Below, piece by piece: positions 51,964 through 59,320 of a stretch of DNA of 64,000 nt. The notes beneath the pieces were generated by a model. The model was not told the DNA's origin. It did no database searches and saw only the letters and a program-made list of their open reading frames with translations. Location of the stretch: the NCBI RefSeq assembly GCF_023920705.1, contig NZ_CP094657.1:4107405-4171404 (forward strand), read 5' to 3'. This DNA comes from Acinetobacter sp. XS-4. Its GTDB lineage: Bacteria; Pseudomonadota; Gammaproteobacteria; Pseudomonadales; Moraxellaceae. A program made the translations under genes and the position numbers. Each line of letters starts with the position of its first letter. Positions within the stretch are counted from its first letter, which is position 1.

Positions 51964-52077
51964 TCCGTAGATCTTTTTTTATATTAAAACCATGACATTA
52001 AGTTCAGTTGCTTAATATAAAAAAATCTGCCATTCTATGTGAAATTGGATATGTTTTATCCAATACAGAATTTAGTT

Positions 52078-52252
52078 TGACAAGGGGAGTAGCCTCCTCC
52101 AAACATAACAGCAATGTTATGTGTCAGATATCGTCAATACACTTTTATTAAAAAGTCGGTATCTGAGCATCGTGAAATTCATGATGTAGGCAAGACCTTG
52201 ATCATGTTGATATAGATGTTTAATTCATCTGGCAACTGGTCGAGGTTTTTTT
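52078..52252 (+). ncRNA. yybP-ykoY manganese riboswitch
   Basis: The leader of terC begins CAAGGGGAGTAGCCTCC, the invariant GGGGAGTAG core of this class, followed by paired stems near 52095-52125 and 52155-52175. A putative terminator is ACCTTGATC (52195-52203) with GGTCGAGGT (52238-52246) and seven T residues. The segment ATCTGGCAACTGG (52227-52239) can pair instead with CCAATTGCCGGAT (52257-52269), which would block that terminator. Manganese binding is known for the class; the exact switch mechanism here is inference. The boundaries are approximate. Confidence 0.87.
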
Positions 52253-52282
52253 ATGCCCAATTGCCGGATGTGAGGAGGATTT

Positions 52283-53239
52283 ATGGAATCGATCGGCAAT
52301 TTATGGCTGTATATAGCATTCTTTGGCATTGTCATTGTCATGCTTTTAGTAGACTTCTTAGGCTTTAAACAAAAACAAGGCCAAGATGTCTCAATTAAGC
52401 AAGCTGCTTACTGGAGTGTGGCGTGGGTAAGCGTCGCGATGTTATTTGGTGGTGGTTTATGGTTGTATCTACAGCAAACTGCTGGTGTGACCTTAGCAAA
52501 TCAAAAAACAATGGAATACTTCGCAGGTTACTTACTCGAAAAGTCCCTCGCAATTGACAACGTTTTCGTCTGGTTAATGATTTTTGCAGCGTTTGCTATT
52601 CCAGCTGCACTACAACGTAAAATTTTGCTCTACGGCGTATTAGGCGCAATCGTATTACGTACTCTTTTTATCTTTATTGGTGCGTGGTTTGTTCAAGAGT
52701 TTTCTTGGGTGCTTTATATCTTTGGTGCGTTCTTAGTATATACAGGCTTCAAATTCTTAAAAGGCCAAGAAGAAGAACCCAATATTGAAGACATTAAAGC
52801 TCTAAAATGGTTACGTAAGCACATGCGTATTACACCACAGCTTGAAGGTGACAAATTTTTTGTACGTCAAAATGGTTTATTGTGGGCAACGCCGTTATTT
52901 CTAGTTTTGATTTTGGTTGAAGCTTCAGACGTGATTTTCGCAGTAGACTCAATTCCTGCTATTTTCGCAGTAACAAGCGATCCGTTTATTGTTTTAACAG
53001 CGAACTTAATGGCAATTTTAGGTTTACGCGCAATGTTCTTCTTGCTTGCTGGCGCTGCTTCTAAACTGCATTACTTACCGTATGGCTTAGGCATCATCTT
53101 ATTGTTCATTGGTGCAAAAATGTTGTTACTTGATGTATTCCACATGCCAATCTGGATCTCGTTAAGCTTTATCGTAATAGTGTTAGCAATCACTGCTTAT
53201 CTCTCTTTACGACACAACAAAAAGCAGTTGCAGTCGTAA
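52283..53239 (+). CDS. TerC/Alx-family membrane protein, probable manganese exporter
   Basis: 318 residues with about nine membrane helices. Acidic residues inside helices (LLEKSLAIDNVFVWLMIF, then LVEASDVIFAVDSIPAIF) are the family signature, LxxDNxxV and D-E pairs implicated in metal transport. GAGGAGG lies 5 bases before the start. A yybP-ykoY riboswitch in the leader strongly supports a role in manganese export or homeostasis, as for E. coli Alx. It is a single gene with a terminator. Confidence 0.93.
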   Translation: MESIGNLWLYIAFFGIVIVMLLVDFLGFKQKQGQDVSIKQAAYWSVAWVSVAMLFGGGLWLYLQQTAGVTLANQKTMEYFAGYLLEKSLAIDNVFVWLMIFAAFAIPAALQRKILLYGVLGAIVLRTLFIFIGAWFVQEFSWVLYIFGAFLVYTGFKFLKGQEEEPNIEDIKALKWLRKHMRITPQLEGDKFFVRQNGLLWATPLFLVLILVEASDVIFAVDSIPAIFAVTSDPFIVLTANLMAILGLRAMFFLLAGAASKLHYLPYGLGIILLFIGAKMLLLDVFHMPIWISLSFIVIVLAITAYLSLRHNKKQLQS

Positions 53240-53263
53240 TTCCTCGTATCAAGGGTTCTACAT

Positions 53264-53290
53264 AAAAAAGCACTTTAAAAGTGCTTTTTT
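53264..53290 (+). terminator. Terminator of terC
   Basis: AAAAAAGCACTTT pairs with AAAGTGCTTTTTT, 25 bases after the stop. Confidence 0.88.
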
Positions 53291-53449
53291 ATTGGGCTTT
53301 ACTTGCGATTAATCAGTGCATTTTAAGTATATAACGAATAATAAACTTTCATTTTTCAAAGCGAAATTAGAACAAAAATTTAAAAAATTAATGACTTAAT
53401 CTTATGTAATTTAATACTTTTATTCTTATTTTTTATTAAAAATCAAGAT

Positions 53450-53465
53450 TGGCAAGCTCTTTGCA
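53450..53465 (+). promoter_or_regulatory. Sigma-54 (RpoN) type promoter
   Basis: TGGCAAG-CTCT-TTGCA fits the minus-24/minus-12 consensus TGGCACG-N4-TTGCW with a single difference and exact spacing. The start of transcription would be near 53475, 60 bases before the Rieske gene. It implies a nitrogen-responsive activator that is not encoded in the window. Confidence 0.75.
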
Positions 53466-53495
53466 TTTCCTAAAAAGAAAAAAGCCTAGATTTTA

Positions 53496-53522
53496 AGGGC
53501 TCGCGAGAGCCCTGATTTTTTT
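53496..53522 (+). terminator. Terminator-like hairpin in the leader of the Rieske gene
   Basis: AGGGCTC, tetraloop GCGA, AGAGCCCT partner (53507-53513), then GA and seven T residues, ending two bases before the AAGGAG ribosome binding site. It lies downstream of the sigma-54 promoter, so it may attenuate expression, or end a transcript from terC that reads through. Confidence 0.65.
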
Positions 53523-53535
53523 AAGGAGCGATGCC

Positions 53536-54591
53536 ATGAATGCTATTCCAACTTTAACGCCGCTATCTATGCCGTGTAACAGCAGTTTTGATGCAAAAGA
53601 TTGGGAAATTTTATCTACTCACTGGTATCCGGTTGCGCGTATTCAAGACATCTCTACTGCACCGCAACGAGTGACTTTATTAGACGTCAATATGGCTCTG
53701 TATAAGACAGAAAGTGGAGAGATTCATTTAGTCCGAGACATTTGTCCACATCGTGGTGTGCCTTTAACCAAAGGGTGGGTGGATGGTGAAGAAATTGTGT
53801 GCCCCTATCATGGTCTACGCTATAACACCGAAGGGAAGTGTACCCAAATACCCGCTCAACCAGAGTTAACCAAAATTTCTGACCGTTTTTCTCTAACCAA
53901 ATTTCCAGTCGTGCAACGATATGGTCTGATTTGGACCAGTATTCACAGTCGTGACGTTACTCAAGCCAATATTCCTGTATTAGATACTTGGGAGCATGCT
54001 GAGCATCAATCAATTTTGCCACCTTTTGTCGATATTGGTGGGTCTAGCGGACGCCAACTTGAAGGGTTTATCGATGTCGCACATTTTGCATGGGTACATC
54101 ACAATGCTTTTGCGAATCGTGAGAACCCTGTCGTACCCAAATATCATACTGAACGTACTAGTTATGGCTTAAAAACAGTCTATATCAGCAATGTCAGTAA
54201 CTATCCGCACGAGCTAAAACATCTCGAACCAGAAGGCTTTTTATGGAAGCGCACTTTTGATGTCTATCCGCCTTTTTCAGCTGTGCTTACGGTCAATTTT
54301 CCAGAAGGTGGGGTCTTAAAAATCTTAAATGCCTGCTGTCCTATCTCAAGCAATAAAACCCGTTTATTTGTTCCACTTACCCGTAACTTTGATCAAACAG
54401 GCGATTTAGAAAAGGTATATGCATTTAATGCCCAAATTTTTGCAGAAGACCAAGATATGGTCGAATCACAAAAGCCTGAAGACCTGCCACTTGATTTAAT
54501 GATGGAAGCACATTTTGAAGCAGACCGTTCATCAACAACTTATCGACGGATTTTGGCTGAATGGGGACTAAGTAAACGTTATACCGTTTAA
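53536..54591 (+). CDS. Rieske oxygenase (aromatic-ring/N-heterocycle hydroxylase alpha subunit)
   Basis: 351 residues. The Rieske centre is C70-P-H72 and C89-P-Y-H92. The mononuclear iron site is in the segment GFIDVAHFAWVHHNAF, with conserved D and two H. The C-terminal phrase FAEDQDMVESQKPEDLP is reminiscent of purine and methylxanthine Rieske enzymes (NdmA, HpxD), and the length equals that of NdmA. The guanine deaminase gene follows after 56 bases. I infer oxidation or demethylation of a purine, with a separate reductase not encoded here. AAGGAG lies 8 bases upstream of the start. Confidence 0.88.
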   Translation: MNAIPTLTPLSMPCNSSFDAKDWEILSTHWYPVARIQDISTAPQRVTLLDVNMALYKTESGEIHLVRDICPHRGVPLTKGWVDGEEIVCPYHGLRYNTEGKCTQIPAQPELTKISDRFSLTKFPVVQRYGLIWTSIHSRDVTQANIPVLDTWEHAEHQSILPPFVDIGGSSGRQLEGFIDVAHFAWVHHNAFANRENPVVPKYHTERTSYGLKTVYISNVSNYPHELKHLEPEGFLWKRTFDVYPPFSAVLTVNFPEGGVLKILNACCPISSNKTRLFVPLTRNFDQTGDLEKVYAFNAQIFAEDQDMVESQKPEDLPLDLMMEAHFEADRSSTTYRRILAEWGLSKRYTV

Positions 54592-54647
54592 ATATTGGCT
54601 AAGTGGGGTACAATCAATCGAAAAAAGTGAAAATATAAAGGCTTTCC

Positions 54648-55970
54648 ATGTCATTGATCGCAAATACCACCGTTGTGCGTGGTCGTTTTTTAGATATCCA
54701 ACAAACCGTCTCTGAGCCCACTGATATTCCAAATCAAGTGCGTTATTTAGAAGATGGTGTATTGATTAGTGAACATGGAAAAATCAAATGGTTTGGTACA
54801 TGGGAAGAAGCTCAAGTGCATCTTCCTGCGGGAGTTGAGGTCCAACATTACCCAGAACAATTGATTGTACCCGGATTTATTGATATCCATATTCATTTTC
54901 CGCAAACCGAAATGGTGGGAGCTTACGGCGAGCAACTTTTAAGCTGGCTTAATACCTATACTTTTCCAACTGAAATCCAGTTTCAAGACAAAGCATATGC
55001 AAATGAAATTGCTCAGTTCTTTGTTCAGGAACTTTTAAAGCATGGTACAACCACAGCACTAGTTTTCTGTACGGTTCATCCTGAATCAGTTGATGCCTTA
55101 TTTGAAGCCGCAGAACGCGTTCAAATGCGTTTAATTGCTGGTAAGGTACTCATGGACCGAAATGCCCCTGAAGCGCTGTGCGACACACCAGAAACGGCTT
55201 ACAGCGACACCAAATCACTCATTGAAAAATGGCATGGCAAGGGCCGTGCTCTATATGCGATTACCCCACGTTTTGCACCAACGTCTACACCTGAACAGTT
55301 AGAAAGAGCAGGGCAGTTAAAACAAGAGTTTCCAGATGTTTATGTACATACTCATTTAAGCGAAAACAAAGATGAAATTGCTTGGGTGAAATCTTTATTT
55401 CCAGAACAAGCGGGCTACTTAGATGTCTATCAACATTACGGTCTAACTGGTAAACGTTCTGTGTTTGCGCATTGTGTTCACTTAGAAGATGAAGAATGGC
55501 AATGTATGCATGATACGCAGTCAGCTATCGCATTTTGCCCAACTTCAAATCTGTTTTTAGGTAGTGGTTTATTCCCATTGAAGAAAACTTGGGAAAAACA
55601 AGTGAAAGTAGGTTTAGGTACAGATATCGGCGCTGGTACATCGTTTAGTTTGCTGCAAACTGTTAACGAGGCTTATAAGGTCCAGCAGTTACAAGGCGAT
55701 AAACTTTCAGCTTATGAAGCGCTTTATCATGCAACTTTAGGCGGAGCAAAAGCACTTGATTTGCATGACCAGTTAGGCAATTTCAACATTGGTAAAGAAG
55801 CAGACTTTGTTGTACTCAACCTTAAGCCAACTGCACTACAGCAACTTCGTCAGTCTAAATCCAAATCTGTTGAAGATTCACTGTTTGCATTATTTACTTT
55901 AGGTGATGACCGTAATATTGAGGCGACTTATATTTATGGAAACCGTGCTTATCAAAAAGAAACAGCCTAA
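54648..55970 (+). CDS. guaD: Guanine deaminase
   Basis: 440 residues. It deaminates guanine to xanthine, opening purine breakdown. The amidohydrolase metal motif is PGFIDIH81-I-H83FPQTEMVG, followed by GEQLLSWLNTYTFPTE, specific to guanine deaminases, then VHTHLSENKDEI, FAHCVHL and GLGTDIGAGTSFS for the remaining ligands. It lies 56 bases after the Rieske oxygenase and is presumably transcribed from the same sigma-54 promoter. A terminator lies before hpt. Confidence 0.95.
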   Translation: MSLIANTTVVRGRFLDIQQTVSEPTDIPNQVRYLEDGVLISEHGKIKWFGTWEEAQVHLPAGVEVQHYPEQLIVPGFIDIHIHFPQTEMVGAYGEQLLSWLNTYTFPTEIQFQDKAYANEIAQFFVQELLKHGTTTALVFCTVHPESVDALFEAAERVQMRLIAGKVLMDRNAPEALCDTPETAYSDTKSLIEKWHGKGRALYAITPRFAPTSTPEQLERAGQLKQEFPDVYVHTHLSENKDEIAWVKSLFPEQAGYLDVYQHYGLTGKRSVFAHCVHLEDEEWQCMHDTQSAIAFCPTSNLFLGSGLFPLKKTWEKQVKVGLGTDIGAGTSFSLLQTVNEAYKVQQLQGDKLSAYEALYHATLGGAKALDLHDQLGNFNIGKEADFVVLNLKPTALQQLRQSKSKSVEDSLFALFTLGDDRNIEATYIYGNRAYQKETA

Positions 55971-56128
55971 TAAAAATCGGGCCGTTAAGTTTTTGTTATT
56001 ATTTGGAATATGTACTCTTGCATTAAAGCGGGATCGACATATTACTCAAAATGATAAAATTTCAGAGTCATCAAAGGGTGCATGAAACATCATTTTGCTT
56101 TAAAATTTTACCATTAACTCAGATTTTA

Positions 56129-56160
56129 GAGGTGTTGCAGGTCAACACCTTTTTTATTTT
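56129..56160 (+). terminator. Terminator after guaD
   Basis: GGTGTTG (56131-56137) pairs with CAACACC (56143-56149), followed by six T residues. It separates guaD from hpt. Confidence 0.85.
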
Positions 56161-56187
56161 TTCTTTTATATCTTGTAGGAATCTGAC

Positions 56188-56715
56188 ATGACTGTTGCAA
56201 TGAGCATCATGATTTCAACCGAAGAAATTCAAGCAAAAGTCAAAGAGCTCGGCGAGCAAATTAACGCTCACTATGCAAATAGTGACAAAGAGTTAGTCCT
56301 GATCGGGCTACTGCGTGGTTCTGTTATTTTCATGGCAGACTTGTGCCGAACGATTACCAAACCGCATGAACTCGACTTTATGACAGTGTCTAGCTATGGC
56401 GGCGGTACGACTTCAAGTCGAGATGTTAAAATCTTAAAAGATCTTGATGGTGAAATTCGCGGTAAAGATGTATTGGTTGTTGAAGATATTATCGACTCAG
56501 GTAACACCTTAAGCAAAGTTATGGAAATGTTGCAAACTCGCGAACCAAATTCAATTCAATTGTGCACTTTAGTGAGTAAACCATCTCGCCGTGAAATTGA
56601 TCTTGAAGTTAAATTTTTAGGTTTTGAAGTAGAAGACAGATTCATTGTGGGTTATGGATTAGACTACGACCAAAAATATCGCCACTTACCATTTATTGGC
56701 GAAATTGGTTTATAA
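56188..56715 (+). CDS. hpt: Hypoxanthine phosphoribosyltransferase
   Basis: 175 residues. It salvages hypoxanthine (and some guanine) to IMP or GMP with PRPP. The PRPP motif VVEDIIDSGNTL lies near residues 98-109; VLIGLLRGSVIFMADLCR and LDFMTVSSYGGG are typical. Methionines at residues 1, 5 and 8 make the exact start slightly uncertain. Salvage and catabolic use of purines are encoded side by side here, but a terminator separates the two units. Confidence 0.95.
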   Translation: MTVAMSIMISTEEIQAKVKELGEQINAHYANSDKELVLIGLLRGSVIFMADLCRTITKPHELDFMTVSSYGGGTTSSRDVKILKDLDGEIRGKDVLVVEDIIDSGNTLSKVMEMLQTREPNSIQLCTLVSKPSRREIDLEVKFLGFEVEDRFIVGYGLDYDQKYRHLPFIGEIGL

Positions 56716-56720
56716 ATTTC

Positions 56721-56753
56721 AAAAAAATAGCACCTCACGGTGCTATTTTTTTA
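56721..56753 (+). terminator. Terminator of hpt
   Basis: ATAGCACC, loop TCAC, GGTGCTAT between A-run and T-run. Confidence 0.9.
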
Positions 56754-56887
56754 TATAAAACTTTAGCTTCGAACAAAAAAGACACAAAAAGTCGCAATCT
56801 GCTACAGACAAACCAGACAGCTCTGCCGCACGATAGAATATGAAGCAAAATCATTAACTTCATCAAAAAAACAACTGGAGAACAAAT

Positions 56888-57139
56888 ATGTGGTCACTCA
56901 TTGTCGCTATTGTAGTTGGTTTCTTTGCTGGCTTAATCGCTCGTGCCTTACATCCAGGGGATGATAAAGCAGGTTTTATCGTAACCACCCTAATTGGTAT
57001 TGCAGGTTCACTTCTAGCCACTTATGGGGGCCGTTTACTTGGCCTTTACGGAGAAAATTCAGCTGCGGGCTTTATCGCATCTGTAATTGGTGCAGTCATT
57101 ATTCTCTTTATTTACAATTTAATTGCACGAAAAAGTTAA
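56888..57139 (+). CDS. GlsB/YeaQ/YmgE-family membrane stress protein
   Basis: 83 residues with three membrane helices. GLIARALHPGDDKAGFI, then GIAGSLLATYGGRLLG, is the transglycosylase-associated protein family pattern. Members rise under stress; the mechanism is unknown. CTGGAG lies 8 bases upstream of the start. It has its own terminator. Confidence 0.92.
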   Translation: MWSLIVAIVVGFFAGLIARALHPGDDKAGFIVTTLIGIAGSLLATYGGRLLGLYGENSAAGFIASVIGAVIILFIYNLIARKS

Positions 57140-57154
57140 TGACTTTTAGGCAAT

Positions 57155-57180
57155 AAAAAAGCACCTGATGGTGCTTTTTT
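57155..57180. terminator. Bidirectional terminator between glsB-like gene and dsbC
   Basis: AAAAAAGCACC, TGAT, GGTGCTTTTTT; it serves the convergent genes. Confidence 0.9.
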
Positions 57181-57188
57181 AATTCATT

Positions 57189-57887
57189 TTATAGACCTAA
57201 TTCTTTCCACACTGCCTCAATTTCTTCAGCAGATCGAGCACCTACAAGTTTAAATCCATTTGCAAAAATCAGGGTCGGAGTACCATTAAAACCTAATTTC
57301 TTTCCAAGCTCTAAATTACGGTCAATTGGATTAGCACAGCTTGTAACAGTTGGTTTGACACCTTGCTGAATCAGTTTTTTCCATGAGTAAGATTGATTTG
57401 GTGCACACCACACCTGTCTAGAAACAACAATAGACTGAGGCTTTAGAGGATAGATGAACGTGTAAATAGTCACATCTTTCAGCTTATCGAGTTCAGGTTC
57501 AAGTTGTTTGCAATAAGGGCAGTTTGGGTCAGAAAATACTGCTAAAACATGCTGTCCATTACCTTTAACCGTTTTAATCGCATCTTTTAAAGGAAGTTGC
57601 TTCCAGTCAATTGAGTTCTGCCCTAATACCAGATCTTTGGTCAAATTCTTCTGATCTTTTAATCGAATCATAGAACCGACAAGCATATACTGACCATCTT
57701 CACCAACATAAATGATTTGCTGATCGAGATTAGCGCTATATAGCCCTGACATTTCGGTTTTCTGAATATTGCTAATTTTCAAATTAGGATATTGTTTTTT
57801 AATATTTTCCCTAACAGTATCTACATTAGCGAAACTCACACTTGCAGTTAAGCTAAATAACGCCAATATTCCTAATTTTTTAAGCAT
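57189..57887 (-). CDS. dsbC: Disulfide isomerase DsbC
   Basis: 232 residues. Periplasmic homodimer that reshuffles wrong disulfides, kept reduced by DsbD. The signal peptide ends at VSFA (residue 20). The N-terminal dimerisation domain covers about 21-80; the thioredoxin domain has FSDPNC123-PYC126 and the cis-proline GTPTLIFANG. It pairs functionally with DsbA at 7659-8276. Confidence 0.93.
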   Translation of the reverse strand: MLKKLGILALFSLTASVSFANVDTVRENIKKQYPNLKISNIQKTEMSGLYSANLDQQIIYVGEDGQYMLVGSMIRLKDQKNLTKDLVLGQNSIDWKQLPLKDAIKTVKGNGQHVLAVFSDPNCPYCKQLEPELDKLKDVTIYTFIYPLKPQSIVVSRQVWCAPNQSYSWKKLIQQGVKPTVTSCANPIDRNLELGKKLGFNGTPTLIFANGFKLVGARSAEEIEAVWKELGL

Positions 57888-57982
57888 AAAACCGACTCAT
57901 AGGTAGGAGAGGAGCTTATTTTAATCAGTTCAGCTTTCGAAAACAGAACTGATTACCGAGTTATAACCAAACTGCCACTCAT

Positions 57983-58951
57983 TTATGCCAATGTTTCACG
58001 TGGAACATAAGCAGGTTTTAGAGTATTAATTTCTACCGATATATGCACAATTTCATCATGAATTGATAAAGCCTGACGAATCTGATCTGCGGTTAAAGAA
58101 ATATCATCAGTTTCGAGCGCCAAAATACAAGAAAACTTACCTTTTGCGACTTTCCAGACATGAATATCCGTAATTTCAATGTTTTTAGGAAATTCAGCAA
58201 TCACTTCACGAATTTCTTCAACCACAGGATGATCCATTTCTGCATCTAGAAGGGTTTTTCCTGTCTCTTTCATTAGTCCAATAGACCATTTTGCGACCAA
58301 AATCGACCCCAAAATTCCTAAGAGTGCATCTAAAAAATCCCAACCGAAATATTTACCTGCACAAAGCGCAATAATTGCAAAAACAGAAGTTACTGCATCT
58401 GCAACTACATGTAAAAATGCAGCTTTTTGATTTAAATCATGGTGGTGATGCCCTTGTTCATGCTCATGATGGTGATGGTGATGGTGATGGTGATGGTGCC
58501 CATCATCGTGAAGTAACCATGCGCAAAGCAAGTTAACCACTAAACCTAAAATTGCAATAGGAATAGCTTCATTATAAAAAATCTCGACTGGATTAAATAA
58601 ACGTTGTATCGACTGAAACGCCATAAAAATGGCGACAACCATCAACAAAATTGCACTGCTATAACCCGCTAAAATCTCGATTTTCCAAGTTCCAAAACTA
58701 AACCGATGATCTTTGGAATAATGACGAGCTGCACGATAGGCAAAATAGGCTAAACCGAGTGCCAACATATGTGAACTCATATGCCAACCATCAGCCAGAA
58801 GTGCCATTGAATTGAAAAACCATCCACCGAATATTTCTAGCACCATCATGGATGCCGTTAAAATGGTTGCGATCAAAATACGTTTTTGTGCAAGTGGATT
58901 TCCTTCATCAAACTGATGTTGATGATGACGTGATACACTATGATCCTGCAT
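57983..58951 (-). CDS. dmeF: Cation diffusion facilitator, probable Co/Ni exporter DmeF
   Basis: 322 residues from the ATG at 58951; a TTG at 58966 would fall inside the operator palindrome. Six membrane helices with the CDF metal motif ALLADGWHMSSH in helix 2 and HVVADAVTSVFAI in helix 5. A His-rich cytoplasmic loop between helices 4 and 5 contains eleven consecutive histidines and more (HEHEQGHHHH). The C-terminal domain has EITDIHVWKV. It is divergent from an RcnR-type repressor gene, as in dmeRF systems that export cobalt and nickel. Zinc is a possible alternative substrate. Confidence 0.87.
   Translation of the reverse strand: MQDHSVSRHHQHQFDEGNPLAQKRILIATILTASMMVLEIFGGWFFNSMALLADGWHMSSHMLALGLAYFAYRAARHYSKDHRFSFGTWKIEILAGYSSAILLMVVAIFMAFQSIQRLFNPVEIFYNEAIPIAILGLVVNLLCAWLLHDDGHHHHHHHHHHHEHEQGHHHHDLNQKAAFLHVVADAVTSVFAIIALCAGKYFGWDFLDALLGILGSILVAKWSIGLMKETGKTLLDAEMDHPVVEEIREVIAEFPKNIEITDIHVWKVAKGKFSCILALETDDISLTADQIRQALSIHDEIVHISVEINTLKPAYVPRETLA
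57992..58007. promoter_or_regulatory. parS site (ParB/Spo0J binding), in the 3' end of dmeF
   Basis: TGTTTCACGTGGAACA, a perfect parS match identical to the copy in ssuC. It encodes the last residues of the transporter (VPRET) and lies about 6 kb from the right edge. Confidence 0.88.
58467..58498 (-). repeat. Hexanucleotide microsatellite encoding poly-His
   Basis: About five tandem copies of GATGGT (minus strand ACCATC) within dmeF, coding for His-His units in the metal-binding loop. Changes in copy number would keep the frame and alter the histidine count. Confidence 0.8.
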
Positions 58952-58964
58952 AATATTTAAACCC

Positions 58965-58987
58965 AATATACTCCATACCAGTATATT
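58965..58987. promoter_or_regulatory. RcnR-type operator between dmeF and dmeR
   Basis: AATATACT (58965-58972) and AGTATATT (58980-58987) form a perfect 8-bp inverted repeat with 7 bases between. The core TACT-N7-AGTA has the geometry of RcnR sites (TACT-G6-N-AGTA), but the spacer is not a G-tract. It covers the divergent promoters. Confidence 0.75.
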
Positions 58988-59008
58988 GAATTATACAAGA
59001 GAACATAG

Positions 59009-59272
59009 ATGAGTCACATTGGTCAGGATAAAAAAATAGTTAATCGTGTAAAACGACTAAAAGGGCAAATTAATAGTATTGAGCATGCCGTTGAACAGCC
59101 TGATATTTCATGCATAGAAATACTGCAACAAGTTGCTGCAATTAAAGGTGCGATAAACGGTTTAATGAGTGAATTGATGGAACAACACTTACATCATCAT
59201 GTGCTAAAAGAAGCACAAGTTGATCAGAATGAGTTAGATGAGTTTTTAAAGGTTCTAAAAAGATACGGTTAA
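59009..59272 (+). CDS. dmeR: RcnR/CsoR-family metal-sensing repressor
   Basis: 87 residues, all-helical DUF156 family. His3, Cys35, His60 and His64 are all present, the set that binds nickel and cobalt in RcnR; FrmR (formaldehyde) lacks His60 in this arrangement as I recall. It should repress dmeF until Co or Ni binds. The start ATG is preceded by AAGAGA. Divergent gene order and the palindrome between the genes support autoregulation. Confidence 0.88.
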   Translation: MSHIGQDKKIVNRVKRLKGQINSIEHAVEQPDISCIEILQQVAAIKGAINGLMSELMEQHLHHHVLKEAQVDQNELDEFLKVLKRYG

Positions 59273-59280
59273 CGAGGTGA

Positions 59281-59318
59281 CTGAATGACACAACCATGTG
59301 CATCATTCAGAGTTTTTT
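59281..59318 (+). terminator. Terminator of dmeR
   Basis: CTGAATGA (59281-59288) and TCATTCAG (59303-59310) pair, followed by six T residues. It abuts the end of the convergent mnmE gene. Confidence 0.78.
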
Positions 59319-59320
59319 AG

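Noticed and set aside
55903-56085. 60-codon open frame overlapping the end of guaD
   Set aside because: No ribosome binding site, basic nonsense-like composition, overlaps a certain gene.
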